A model generated the notes under the pieces. It was not told the DNA's origin. It was given only the letters and a program-made list of their open reading frames with translations, and did not search any database. The position numbers were made by a program, and so were the translations under genes. Shown here in pieces: positions 1-6,932 of a stretch of 64,000 nucleotides of DNA; positions within the stretch are counted from its first letter, which is position 1; each line of letters begins with the position of its first letter. The DNA comes from Acidimicrobiia bacterium (GTDB lineage: Bacteria; Actinomycetota; Acidimicrobiia; Spongiisociales; ZC4RG35): NCBI GenBank assembly GCA_017577575.1, contig PKRG01000008.1:1-64000 (forward strand). The letters are read 5' to 3'.

Positions 1-234
1 GACATACCGCTCAACGGTTTCTTCAGAGAAGACCGCCTCGTGTGGGATCCCCTGACAGTGAGCCCACGCCGCCATATGCGCCGCAGGCGTGAGGAGACGA
101 AGCGACATCTCTTTCGATGTCGGCTGGACGGCACGGACCCGGTCTCGGACCAGGTCCGCCACCGCCTCCCACACCTCAGCGTTCACCCGCCTCGGGGTGT
201 AGGCGTCTATGTGTCGAGCAACCTCAGGGGTCAT
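1..234 (-). CDS. Partial protein of unknown function, cut by left edge
   Basis: An open minus-strand frame runs from an ATG at 234 to the left edge (78 codons, no stop). It begins MTPEVARHIDAY, continues with an acidic/Arg helical stretch (AEVWEAVADLVRDRV) and a segment reading SLRLLTPAAHMAAW, and reaches ETVERYV at the edge. The wording looks like a real protein N-terminus rather than a shadow: helical, with a normal amino-acid mix. The helical start is compatible with the N-terminal part of a tyrosine-recombinase-like protein, but no catalytic region is in view, so this is only a guess. Its start lies back to back with the next gene, leaving no intergenic space. Confidence 0.45.
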   Translation of the reverse strand, partial: MTPEVARHIDAYTPRRVNAEVWEAVADLVRDRVRAVQPTSKEMSLRLLTPAAHMAAWAHCQGIPHEAVFSEETVERYV

Positions 235-1011
235 ATGACCACCTCAGAGATCGCTCGCCCCCCGGCAGTCTCTGTGGAAGGTGCCGTGGCCTACGTCGAA
301 GACCTCGACGGGGCCTACAGAGGCGATGTCGCCAACCCGAGCCGTATAGTCGTCGTCGAGCCGGACGGCACCTCCGTCCCCTGGACTCGAGGCGCGGACG
401 TCACATACGTGACGGCGGCATGGGCGGGGTCGACGCTGCTCGCCTACACGGTCGGAGAAGGCGAGCACCTGTCGGTCCTGGCATTCGACGGCTCGGGGGA
501 GGCCCGGGTGCTCAGCGAAGACGGTGCCATCGGCGCCATCAGCCCCGACGGCGTGTTCGTCGTGACGACCGAGCCCGGTCCGGACGGGCAAGCCATCTCT
601 CTGATGAGAGTCTCGGACGGCACGGTGCTGGATCGGCTCGAGGCCTTTGGGGAGCTCGGGGAGATGTACCTGTCGTACGGCGGCGACTGGCGCGACGGCC
701 TCGTGGTCCTCCCAGCCGGGAGGACCGCTCCGGGCCGCAGCGAGGTCGGGCTGCTGCTGCTCTCGGTCGACGGGCATGAGCTCATGGTCGAGCGCTTCGT
801 CGCTTTCGACCATCCCGAGATCGGCTACATCCCCGACTGGCCGCATTTCATCGACGACCGTCGTGTTTGGGCGCGGGCGAGCACGACCGTCGGCCGAGAC
901 GAGCTGTATGTCGGGGTGGAGTGCGACCTGGTGGAGCTGCGATGTTCGACGACCTCGGAACCGACCGCGCCGGCCAACGCCGCCGTCGCACGCAACCTGA
1001 GTCGGGGATGA
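235..1011 (+). CDS. Beta-propeller-like hypothetical protein, possibly 5'-truncated
   Basis: The frame is open from 40, but residues before the ATG at 235 are Arg-rich and antisense to the neighbouring gene, so 235 is the likely start; a weak AGGGG lies just upstream. The 258-residue product has repeated short beta-strand patterns (IVVVEPDG, LSVLAFDGSG, LLLLSVDG) typical of WD40/TolB-like propeller blades. There is no signal peptide, although such proteins are usually exported, and the chain begins in mid-blade style. It may be the 3' remnant of a longer exported gene whose front was lost when the left-hand sequence arrived. Function unknown. Confidence 0.5.
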   Translation: MTTSEIARPPAVSVEGAVAYVEDLDGAYRGDVANPSRIVVVEPDGTSVPWTRGADVTYVTAAWAGSTLLAYTVGEGEHLSVLAFDGSGEARVLSEDGAIGAISPDGVFVVTTEPGPDGQAISLMRVSDGTVLDRLEAFGELGEMYLSYGGDWRDGLVVLPAGRTAPGRSEVGLLLLSVDGHELMVERFVAFDHPEIGYIPDWPHFIDDRRVWARASTTVGRDELYVGVECDLVELRCSTTSEPTAPANAAVARNLSRG

Positions 1012-1098
1012 GAGCGTTGTTCGGGTCCCGGGGTGGCCGCCCTCAGGCATCCGGGCCCGACGGGGCGGCTCGGGCCCTGGTGCCGTAGGATCGGACGT

Positions 1099-1404
1099 GT
1101 GGTCTCGTTCAACGATCCGTGTGACCATCTCGCTCTCTCATCGGATGTGACTCCCACCAGCGACGGTTGCGAGGAGTGCCTCCGTACCGGCGACAGATGG
1201 GTCCACCTGCGGGTCTGCATGCACTGCGGCCACGTCGGCTGCTGCGACAGTTCCCCGAACCGCCACGCCACCGCCCACTGGAAGACCCATCCCTACCATC
1301 CGCTGGTCCGGTCGTACGAGCCGGGAGAGGACTGGTGGTGGTGTTACGCCGACCGGATCGTCTTCTATGTCGACGGGGCGCCACCGGCGCCGTCGCATCC
1401 GTAG
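1099..1404 (+). CDS. UBP-type zinc finger protein
   Basis: A 101-residue protein made almost entirely of a UBP-type (ZnF-UBP) zinc-binding domain. Candidate ligands are Cys8, His10, Cys24, Cys27, Cys40, Cys43, Cys48 and the His residues of the RHATAHWKTHPYH stretch (about 56-67); CxxC spacing appears in CEEC and CMHC. In eukaryotes this fold binds ubiquitin C-termini; bacterial stand-alone copies are common in actinobacteria and their partner is unknown. The GTG at 1099 is chosen because an AGGA lies 8 nt upstream and upstream codons are poor. The Trp-rich end (EDWWWCY) is typical of the family. Confidence 0.8.
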   Translation: MVSFNDPCDHLALSSDVTPTSDGCEECLRTGDRWVHLRVCMHCGHVGCCDSSPNRHATAHWKTHPYHPLVRSYEPGEDWWWCYADRIVFYVDGAPPAPSHP

Positions 1405-1449
1405 CCGGCCGACCGCCGGGAGTGCGACGGGTCCGGGTATGGTCGGGTG

Positions 1450-1686
1450 ATGACCGACGCGCTCGTCGAGGTAGCCACGGCCCGGGACCGCTTCGAAGGC
1501 GACTTGCTCGTCGCCCTCCTCGAGTCGGAGGGGATCGAGGCTCTCCTATTCGTCGACGACGCGGCCCAGATGTACGGCTCGCTGGGTCAGATCGAGCCGG
1601 TCACGATCCGAGTGCGCGCCGAGGACGCCGAGGCGGCGCGCCAGGTCCTCGAGCAGCGGGACGTCACCCCGCCCATGCTCGAATAG
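1450..1686 (+). CDS. DUF2007-like small protein
   Basis: A 78-residue protein with a beta-alpha-beta layout: a first strand (ALVEVATA), a helix with LLVALLESEGIEALL, a short acidic loop, a strand (VTIRVRAEDA), and a closing helix. This matches the DUF2007 'putative signal transducing protein' pattern, in which LExEGI and the valine strand before an AExAR helix are conserved. GTG at 1447 is an alternative start immediately before the ATG. Biochemical role unknown. It ends 4 nt from the convergent SDR gene. Confidence 0.6.
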   Translation: MTDALVEVATARDRFEGDLLVALLESEGIEALLFVDDAAQMYGSLGQIEPVTIRVRAEDAEAARQVLEQRDVTPPMLE

Positions 1687-1690
1687 CGGT

Positions 1691-2449
1691 CTACTGCGCC
1701 GTGTAGGCCCCGTCCGCCAGGTAGTAGCCGCCGGTGAGGAAGGAGGCCTCGTCCGAGGCGAGGAAGGCGACCAGGGCGGCCACTTCCTCCGGTTCGCCCA
1801 GGCGCCCGATCGGGTGCACGGCGACCAGCCCGGCGCGGGCTTCCTCGTCGAGGTTCTCTTCGATCAAAGGGGTGTTTATGAAGGCCGGGCCCACCGAGTT
1901 CACGCGGATCCCTTGCGCCGAGTACTCGAGAGCGGCGCTCTTCGTCAGGCCCAGCACGCCGTGCTTGGCGGCCACGTAGGAGGCGGAGTTGGGGAAGCCG
2001 ACCGACCCGAGGATCGAGGCCATGTTGACGATGGAGCCGCCTCCCGCCTCCAGCATCGCCGGGATCTCATAGCGCATGCCATAGAAGACACCGCTCAGGT
2101 TGATGGCGATCACTCGGTCCCAGCCGTCGACCGGGTACTCGCCCACTGGCGCCTGGTCACCCCCGATGCCGGCGTTGTTGACGGCGATGTGCAGCCCGCC
2201 GTGCTCCTCGACGGCGTGGCGGACCATCGCCTCGCATTGTTCGGGCCGGCTGACATCGACAGCCACGAACGAGACGGGCGCTCCGTCCGCGGACAGCTCT
2301 TCGGCGGTCTGTCGGCCCTCGTCTTCGTCGTAGTCGGCTATCACCACGGAGGCCCCGCCCGCCGCGAATGCCGCCGCACAGGCCCGTCCGATTCCCGACG
2401 CCCCTCCCGTCACGAGCGCCACCTTGCTGCTGAAGTCGTACGTCGCCAT
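1691..2449 (-). CDS. SDR family NAD(P)-dependent oxidoreductase
   Basis: A classical short-chain dehydrogenase/reductase of 252 residues. The nucleotide-binding motif TGGASGIG is at 14-21, the acidic Asp39 after the second strand (VVIADYD) favours NAD over NADP, NNAG is at 91-94, and the catalytic Tyr158-x3-Lys162 lies in SASYVAAKHG with a serine near 144. The C-terminal TGGYYLADGAYTAQ is typical of 2,5-diketogluconate/3-oxoacyl reductase-like members. Substrate cannot be read from the sequence. The internal ATG at 2449 is preferred over 2473 because GGGAGAG precedes it and the family N-terminus begins close to the first strand. Confidence 0.88.
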   Translation of the reverse strand: MATYDFSSKVALVTGGASGIGRACAAAFAAGGASVVIADYDEDEGRQTAEELSADGAPVSFVAVDVSRPEQCEAMVRHAVEEHGGLHIAVNNAGIGGDQAPVGEYPVDGWDRVIAINLSGVFYGMRYEIPAMLEAGGGSIVNMASILGSVGFPNSASYVAAKHGVLGLTKSAALEYSAQGIRVNSVGPAFINTPLIEENLDEEARAGLVAVHPIGRLGEPEEVAALVAFLASDEASFLTGGYYLADGAYTAQ

Positions 2450-2508
2450 CTCTCCCTTCCAGGTCGATCCCAACCGAGCCTATGTCGCGAGGATCCCGAA
2501 CGCGACGG

Positions 2509-3183
2509 TCAACGCCGAAGACGCTCGGTGCGGCCGGGTATGCCGCCCGACACGCCGACCCAGGTGCCGTTCCTCTCCACCTCGTAGCCGCGAAACGCGC
2601 ACGGGATCCCCTGGGCCCGGAGGAGGTCGGCGGAGTCCATGAGCTGGAAGTGCAGGTGGGGGGACGTCGAGTTGCCGGTGTGGCCCACCCGGCCGATCAC
2701 GTCCCCGATGGCGACGCGCCGGCCGGCGGACACCGCGACCGATCCGGGAGCGAGGTGGGCGAACGCGGCATAGACGTCGCCCGATCGGATGATCACGTGG
2801 TTGCCGAGGATCGCCGGCAGTCTCGCCGGACGGAAGGTGAGGGCGTTGCGGAGGAGCAGGAAGATCTCGCGCAGCGGATGGACGCGTTGCCTCTCAGGCG
2901 CGCCGTCGACGGCTCGGATCACCTCGCCGTCCACAGGCGAGTGGATCGGCGAGCCCCAGGCGTAGCACTCACGGGTGGGAACCCCCACCACCAAGGTGCG
3001 AAGGGCGCCTGCAGGGTGGTAGCGCCTGCGGTGGTCGAGGCGGACGAAGTCGTAGGCGTAACGCTGGCCGAGCATGTCGGTGCCGTGGCTGGGCACCCGG
3101 GCGGCCGGGGTCGTCACTGCGAACCACCCCTCCCCGCGCAGCGGGAAGTCCACCACCACAGGGTCGTCGAGGGCTCGGGTCAC
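2509..3183 (-). CDS. M23 family metallopeptidase
   Basis: A LytM/M23-type zinc endopeptidase domain in a 224-residue protein. HGTD (33-36) gives the first zinc ligands (HxxxD-like arrangement with the following Asp-rich stretch), His143 lies in FAHL, and His176-Leu-His178 forms the HxH pair in SPHLHFQ. Gly-rich strands (IGDVIGRVGHTGNS) are diagnostic. M23 enzymes cleave peptide cross-bridges in peptidoglycan, but no signal peptide or membrane segment is visible here, so export and substrate are unclear. The start is GTG at 3183. Confidence 0.82.
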   Translation of the reverse strand: MTRALDDPVVVDFPLRGEGWFAVTTPAARVPSHGTDMLGQRYAYDFVRLDHRRRYHPAGALRTLVVGVPTRECYAWGSPIHSPVDGEVIRAVDGAPERQRVHPLREIFLLLRNALTFRPARLPAILGNHVIIRSGDVYAAFAHLAPGSVAVSAGRRVAIGDVIGRVGHTGNSTSPHLHFQLMDSADLLRAQGIPCAFRGYEVERNGTWVGVSGGIPGRTERLRR

Positions 3184-3233
3184 CCAGGCAGCCTATCCGT
3201 CCACCCCTGCCATCCGCCTCCGATCGGCAGCGG

Positions 3234-3965
3234 TCACGAGCATGCCTCGATGTAGCTCACGACCGGCTCGAACCCGGCGTGGATCTCGACGACCTGGGAG
3301 CCGTCGGTCTCGAAGACGTAGCGCTCGTCGGGCTCGCCCACGACCAGATACTCGCCACCTTCGATGTACGCGTGAGGGCGGCGCTCGACGATGGTGTCGC
3401 CGAGGATGCCCTCCGCCTCCTGCACCGACATGCCGACCTCGATCCCCGTGTCGGTGAGCCAGCCGTTTCGGTCCGCCGACACCCGGCCGACGACGAGCTG
3501 GTCCCGGTCCTCGACCGGCTCTCCTGTCGGGGTGGCGGCGATGAAGTAGAGGCCGCCCACCTCGGGAAGACCCAACACCAGGCACGATGTGGGGTCGCCG
3601 CCGATCTCGTACAGCCGGCCCCCGATCCGCGCTTCGTTGGCGGCGAGGGTCTCGCCGATCCTCACCTCCCAGAAACCCTGGGGGGTGATCACGTCTCCGT
3701 TCGTCTCCGGTGGACGCGTGGAGGTCGTGGTCGAATCCGGCGGAGGCGAGGTAGTAGTGGTGGTCGTGGTCGACGGGGAAGTCGTCGGAGACCCCGCCGT
3801 GGTCGTGGTGGTGTCGGCAGGCGGCGAGGTGGTGGTCGTGACGGTCGTCGAGGTGGTGGTCGCCTCGTCGGCAACCGTCGTGTCGATGCCCGAAGCGGCG
3901 GGGCCGGCACCGCCCCCGCATGCCACCAGCCCCAAGACGAGCAGCCAAGCGATCCAACGAAACAT
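3234..3965 (-). CDS. Predicted lipoprotein with Thr-rich linker
   Basis: A 243-residue exported protein. A hydrophobic signal (WIAWLLVLGLVA) ends in a lipobox with Cys16 in LVACGGG, predicting a diacylglyceryl anchor on the outer face of the membrane. Residues about 28-88 are a low-complexity Thr/Ser/Pro linker, a style shared with the OpuAC and OppA lipoproteins in this window. The remaining ~150 residues form a compact beta-rich domain (starting at TPQGFWEVRIGETL) with two cysteines; no family is recognised. AGGGGG stands before the ATG. Confidence 0.75.
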   Translation of the reverse strand: MFRWIAWLLVLGLVACGGGAGPAASGIDTTVADEATTTSTTVTTTTSPPADTTTTTAGSPTTSPSTTTTTTTSPPPDSTTTSTRPPETNGDVITPQGFWEVRIGETLAANEARIGGRLYEIGGDPTSCLVLGLPEVGGLYFIAATPTGEPVEDRDQLVVGRVSADRNGWLTDTGIEVGMSVQEAEGILGDTIVERRPHAYIEGGEYLVVGEPDERYVFETDGSQVVEIHAGFEPVVSYIEACS

Positions 3966-4079
3966 GGTTTCCCCCTAGCGGTCGGGTATGGCCTCTACAG
4001 ACGAACTACCCGCCGATCCCGTTCGTATTCCGACAGGGATCACGCCTCGGGCGTAGGCTCGAACCCAGGAGGGGAAGCG

Positions 4080-4490
4080 ATGACGAGGTACCTGATCGTC
4101 GCCCACCAGACCGCCGACAGCCCTCGACTGGTCGAGGCCGTGAAGGAGATCCAGCGAAAGGAACCCGATGCCGAATTCGGCCTGCTGGTCCCGGCCACGC
4201 CTGTCTCGCATCTGGCGAGTTGGACGCGTGGGGAGGCGGAGGCGGTCGCCGCCGAGGCGGGCGAGCGGGCCCGGAACCGGCTGGCATCGGAGGGTGTCAC
4301 CCTGAGTGAGGTCGTGGTCGGCGACGCCAACCCCGTCTACGCGGTGGCGGATGTGTTCAACCGCAGCCCGTGGGACCACGTGCTGGTCTCGACGCTGGCG
4401 CCGGGCGTGTCACGCTGGGTGAAGATGGACGTCGTCAGCCGGTTGTCGAGGGAGCTGCCGGTCCCGGTCACCCACGTCGCCGCCGACTGA
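4080..4490 (+). CDS. Small Rossmann/HUP-like hypothetical protein
   Basis: A 136-residue cytoplasmic protein starting at ATG 4080 with a strong AGGAGGGG Shine-Dalgarno. The first strand (RYLIVAHQTAD), an alternating alpha/beta pattern, a helix rich in Glu/Ala (EAEAVAAEAGERARNRL) and the closing strand (DHVLVSTLAPGVSRW, then LPVPVTHV) resemble universal-stress-protein or HUP-domain folds: the SxLxxGxSRW segment sits where Usp proteins carry their phosphate loop. No nucleotide-binding glycine motif is certain. Assignment is by pattern only. Confidence 0.55.
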   Translation: MTRYLIVAHQTADSPRLVEAVKEIQRKEPDAEFGLLVPATPVSHLASWTRGEAEAVAAEAGERARNRLASEGVTLSEVVVGDANPVYAVADVFNRSPWDHVLVSTLAPGVSRWVKMDVVSRLSRELPVPVTHVAAD

Positions 4491-4492
4491 CG

Positions 4493-4702
4493 CTACTCGG
4501 AGTCACCCGACGCCCGCTGGGCCGCCTCGGGCCAGCACTCGGGGCAGGGGCGGAGGCCACGGCGCTCGGCGGTGACCCGCATCGCCGGCACCCCGCGCAG
4601 GCGCATGGGCTGACAGGCAGGGCGGGTGTCGTCTTCGGGCAGGCCCCGGTGATAGACGTCCTCGCCCAGATACGCCAGCACGAGGCGCGGCATCTCGTCC
4701 AT
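4493..4702 (-). CDS. Small Cys-containing hypothetical protein
   Basis: A 69-residue protein starting at ATG 4702 (MDEMPRLVLAYLG), preceded by a G-run that could serve as ribosome binding site. It holds one cysteine in RPACQP and a CxxC near the end (RPCPECW), so it may bind a metal through three cysteines. It converges on the gene ending at 4490 with only 2 nt between the stops. Family not recognised. Confidence 0.45.
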   Translation of the reverse strand: MDEMPRLVLAYLGEDVYHRGLPEDDTRPACQPMRLRGVPAMRVTAERRGLRPCPECWPEAAQRASGDSE

Positions 4703-4741
4703 AGCCCCCCATGCAAGCACGCCCGGAGGCGTCCCGAGAGC

Positions 4742-5218
4742 TCACGTCTCCCGCGACGAGGCAGTCGCGAACTCCGCCAGCCGGGCGAGGGTCTGTCGTC
4801 CCCCTTCCACGGCGTGGTACTCGGAGAGGGCGCGCTCGCGGGCCTCCACGGTGGGAAAGATCGTCCGGAGGGTGATCCGGGTTCCGCCTCGCTCCTCCGA
4901 GAAGGTGAAGATCGAGGTGAACGCCTCGGGGTCGTCGGGGCGCTCTCCGTGGGTGGCGACGATCCGTTCCGGGGTGACGATCTCTTCCCACCGAATCCAG
5001 TTCGGATAGTCGACTCCGTCCGGGCCGTGCATGGTGAACACCCACTCACCGCCCGGTCCGAACTCGAACGAGTCGGTGGTCGTCGTGAACCCCTCCGGTC
5101 CCCACCATCGGGCCAGGTGCTCGGCCTCCGAGAAAGACTCGAACACGAAGCGGCGAGGCGCTTCGATCAGCCGGTCGATGACGATCTCACGGTCGAGAGC
5201 CGTGCTGGGTCGTTCCAT
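4742..5218 (-). CDS. SRPBCC (AHSA1-type) domain protein
   Basis: A 158-residue START-like/AHSA1 domain protein: an N-terminal strand (REIVIDRLIEAPRRFVFESF), the WWGPEGF motif near 37-43, then EWVFTMHGPDG and IRWEEIVTPERIVATH, all hallmarks of the activator-of-Hsp90-like SRPBCC family. These form a hydrophobic ligand cavity; ligands are generally unknown. The ATG at 5218 lies inside the end of the upstream arsR-type gene (32 nt overlap), implying one mRNA and translational coupling. The ArsR-SRPBCC pairing is frequent in actinobacteria, where the regulator controls the pair. Confidence 0.85.
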   Translation of the reverse strand: MERPSTALDREIVIDRLIEAPRRFVFESFSEAEHLARWWGPEGFTTTTDSFEFGPGGEWVFTMHGPDGVDYPNWIRWEEIVTPERIVATHGERPDDPEAFTSIFTFSEERGGTRITLRTIFPTVEARERALSEYHAVEGGRQTLARLAEFATASSRET

Positions 5219-5555
5219 GTTCCCGTTCCTTTCGTTCCAGTTCCTGTGCGTATGCCTCGAGACGGTCGAACGATCCCTTCCAGAAGCTCTCGAAGCCGCC
5301 GACCCACTCGTGGACCCCACGCAGGCCGCGAGCGTCGAGGCGATAGAGGCGGTGCCTTCCTCGTGATTCGACGTCCACCAGGCCGACTTCCCTCAAGACC
5401 CTGAGGTGCTTGGACGTCGCCGGTTGGGCGAGACCGAGCCTCTCCGAGATGGCGCCGACGGTCTGCTCGTTCTCCTTCAGCAACGAGAGGATCCGCCGTC
5501 GCTGTGGCTCGGCGATGGCGTTGAAGACGTCGGAGGTGGTCGCGGCCCGTGCCAT
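5187..5555 (-). CDS. ArsR-family winged-helix regulator
   Basis: A 122-residue HTH regulator. The winged-helix region covers about residues 8-85: DVFNAIAEPQRRRILSLL, the recognition helix QPATSKHLRVLREVGLVD, and the wing SRGRHRLYRLD. The metal-binding Cys motifs of true ArsR/SmtB sensors are absent, placing it in the non-metal ArsR subgroup that accompanies SRPBCC proteins. Transcription starts from the promoter at 5562-5589 so close to the ATG that the message is probably leaderless; the palindrome in that promoter is the likely autoregulatory operator. Confidence 0.88.
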   Translation of the reverse strand: MARAATTSDVFNAIAEPQRRRILSLLKENEQTVGAISERLGLAQPATSKHLRVLREVGLVDVESRGRHRLYRLDARGLRGVHEWVGGFESFWKGSFDRLEAYAQELERKEREHGTTQHGSRP

Positions 5556-5561
5556 GACGAC

Positions 5562-5589
5562 ATTGTATGCCTATATGGGAATAGGTCAA
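5562..5589 (-). promoter_or_regulatory. Sigma70-type promoter with embedded palindrome (arsR operator)
   Basis: On the minus strand TTGACC (5589-5584) and TACAAT (5567-5562) are separated by 16 nt. The spacer and the start of the -10 form an 18-nt imperfect palindrome at 5566-5583 (7 of 9 pairs match). The ATG of the arsR-like gene begins at 5555, about 6 nt beyond the -10, so the start of transcription should coincide with the start codon. ArsR binding here would block RNA polymerase. Confidence 0.7.
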
Positions 5590-5666
5590 TCGAATATCGA
5601 GCGGCTTCCTTCAGGTACCACGGGTCGCCGGATATGGTGGGAGTCAGCGAGCGACGAGAGGACTCA

Positions 5667-5981
5667 ATGGCAGGCGAAACCCAGCTCATGGTCTGGATCG
5701 ACCAGGACCTGTGCACGGGTGATGGGATCTGCTCCGAGATATGCCCGGACGTCTTCGAACCACGTGACGACGGCCTGTGGGTGGTCAAGGAGGAGGAGAA
5801 GCACTTCGGTCGTCGGGTGGTGTTCGATGGCAAGGGCAATCCCGACTCCGGGCCCGACGGCGCCCGTGGCCTCGCCCGCATCCCCGACGATCTGATCGAT
5901 CTCGCCATCGAGGCGGCCGAGGAATGCCCGGGCGAGTGCATCATGATCCAGCCCTACCAGGCCGACCTGGTCCATCCTTGA
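5667..5981 (+). CDS. Ferredoxin
   Basis: A 104-residue small iron-sulfur protein. The N-terminal cluster loop reads CTGDGICSEICP (first Cys near residue 17) and the last ligands lie in the C-terminal ECPGECI, the layout of single-cluster [3Fe-4S]/[4Fe-4S] ferredoxins of actinobacteria. An internal acidic and basic insert (EEEKHFGRRVVFDGKG) separates the two cluster halves, longer than in the shortest family members. It probably donates electrons to an oxygenase or dehydrogenase; no P450 is adjacent. ATG at 5667 has GAGAGG upstream. Confidence 0.82.
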   Translation: MAGETQLMVWIDQDLCTGDGICSEICPDVFEPRDDGLWVVKEEEKHFGRRVVFDGKGNPDSGPDGARGLARIPDDLIDLAIEAAEECPGECIMIQPYQADLVHP

Positions 5982-6023
5982 TCCGCGTCCGGTGACCTCT
6001 ATGCAGGTCGGTATGCTCGGGGC

Positions 6024-6932
6024 ATGAGCCGGCCTGCCCGGGTGACGATCACAGAATCGAGCCCTCGTGACGGGCTCCAGTCGCTCGGTGTCTTCATCCC
6101 CACCGATGCCAAGATCGGCCTGATCGACGATCTGTCGATGGCCGGCCTCGTCAGCTTCGACGCGGTCAGCTTCGTCAGCCCCACCGCCGTGCCTCAGATG
6201 GCCGACGCCGCCGAGGTGATCGCCGGGGTGGCCCGCATCGGAGTGTTTCTGCGTGGCCTGGTGCCCAACCTGCGCGGCTTGGAAGCGGCTGTGGCCGCGG
6301 GAGTCGACGGCATCGGGGTGCTGACCGCAGCGTCGGACACGTTCAGCGAACGCAACATCAATGCCGACGTCGAGGAGTCGATGGACCGGATCCGGGCGAT
6401 CCTCGACGAGGTCCCTGCCGGCCTCAGCGTCCGCGCCTACATCTCGACTATCACCCATTGCCCCTACGAGGGGCCCACGGACCCGGCACGGGTGGCGGTG
6501 CTGGCGGAACGGCTCGCAGAATGGGGCTGCGACGAGATCTTCCTGGGGGAGACGCTGGGCAAGGGGACGGTCGGCGACGTGGAGCGCGTGCTCGACCACG
6601 TTCTGGCCCGGGTGCCGGTATCCCGTCTGGGCGTGCACTTCCACGACACGTACGGCCAAGCACTCGCCAACGTGGTGCTGTCCCTCGACGCCGGAATAGA
6701 CAAGCTCGACTCCTCGGCCGGCGGCCTGGGAGGCTGTCCCTATGCGCCGGGGGCGGCCGGCAACGTGGCGACCGAAGACGTCATGTGGTTGCTCGATGGC
6801 CTCGGCATCGACCACGACGGGGACATCCAGCAGGTGGCGTCGGTGGCGGCTCGGTTCTGTGACGAGCACAACCTGCCGTACCGGAGCCGCGCCGGCCGGG
6901 CGACGCTGGCGGCATCGGAGGTGGAGGCGTGA
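6024..6932 (+). CDS. mvaB: Hydroxymethylglutaryl-CoA lyase
   Basis: A 302-residue DRE-TIM metallolyase. The N-terminal ESSPRDGLQ supplies the catalytic Arg-Asp and metal ligand, GVHFHDTYGQALAN carries the two metal-binding histidines, and the active-site loop GGLGGCPYAPGAAGN with its catalytic Cys is the HMG-CoA lyase signature. It splits HMG-CoA into acetoacetate and acetyl-CoA, the last step of leucine breakdown. Its stop overlaps the acyl-CoA dehydrogenase start by 4 nt (ATGA), so the two are coupled; together they suggest branched-chain or terpenoid acyl-CoA degradation. Confidence 0.9.
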   Translation: MSRPARVTITESSPRDGLQSLGVFIPTDAKIGLIDDLSMAGLVSFDAVSFVSPTAVPQMADAAEVIAGVARIGVFLRGLVPNLRGLEAAVAAGVDGIGVLTAASDTFSERNINADVEESMDRIRAILDEVPAGLSVRAYISTITHCPYEGPTDPARVAVLAERLAEWGCDEIFLGETLGKGTVGDVERVLDHVLARVPVSRLGVHFHDTYGQALANVVLSLDAGIDKLDSSAGGLGGCPYAPGAAGNVATEDVMWLLDGLGIDHDGDIQQVASVAARFCDEHNLPYRSRAGRATLAASEVEA

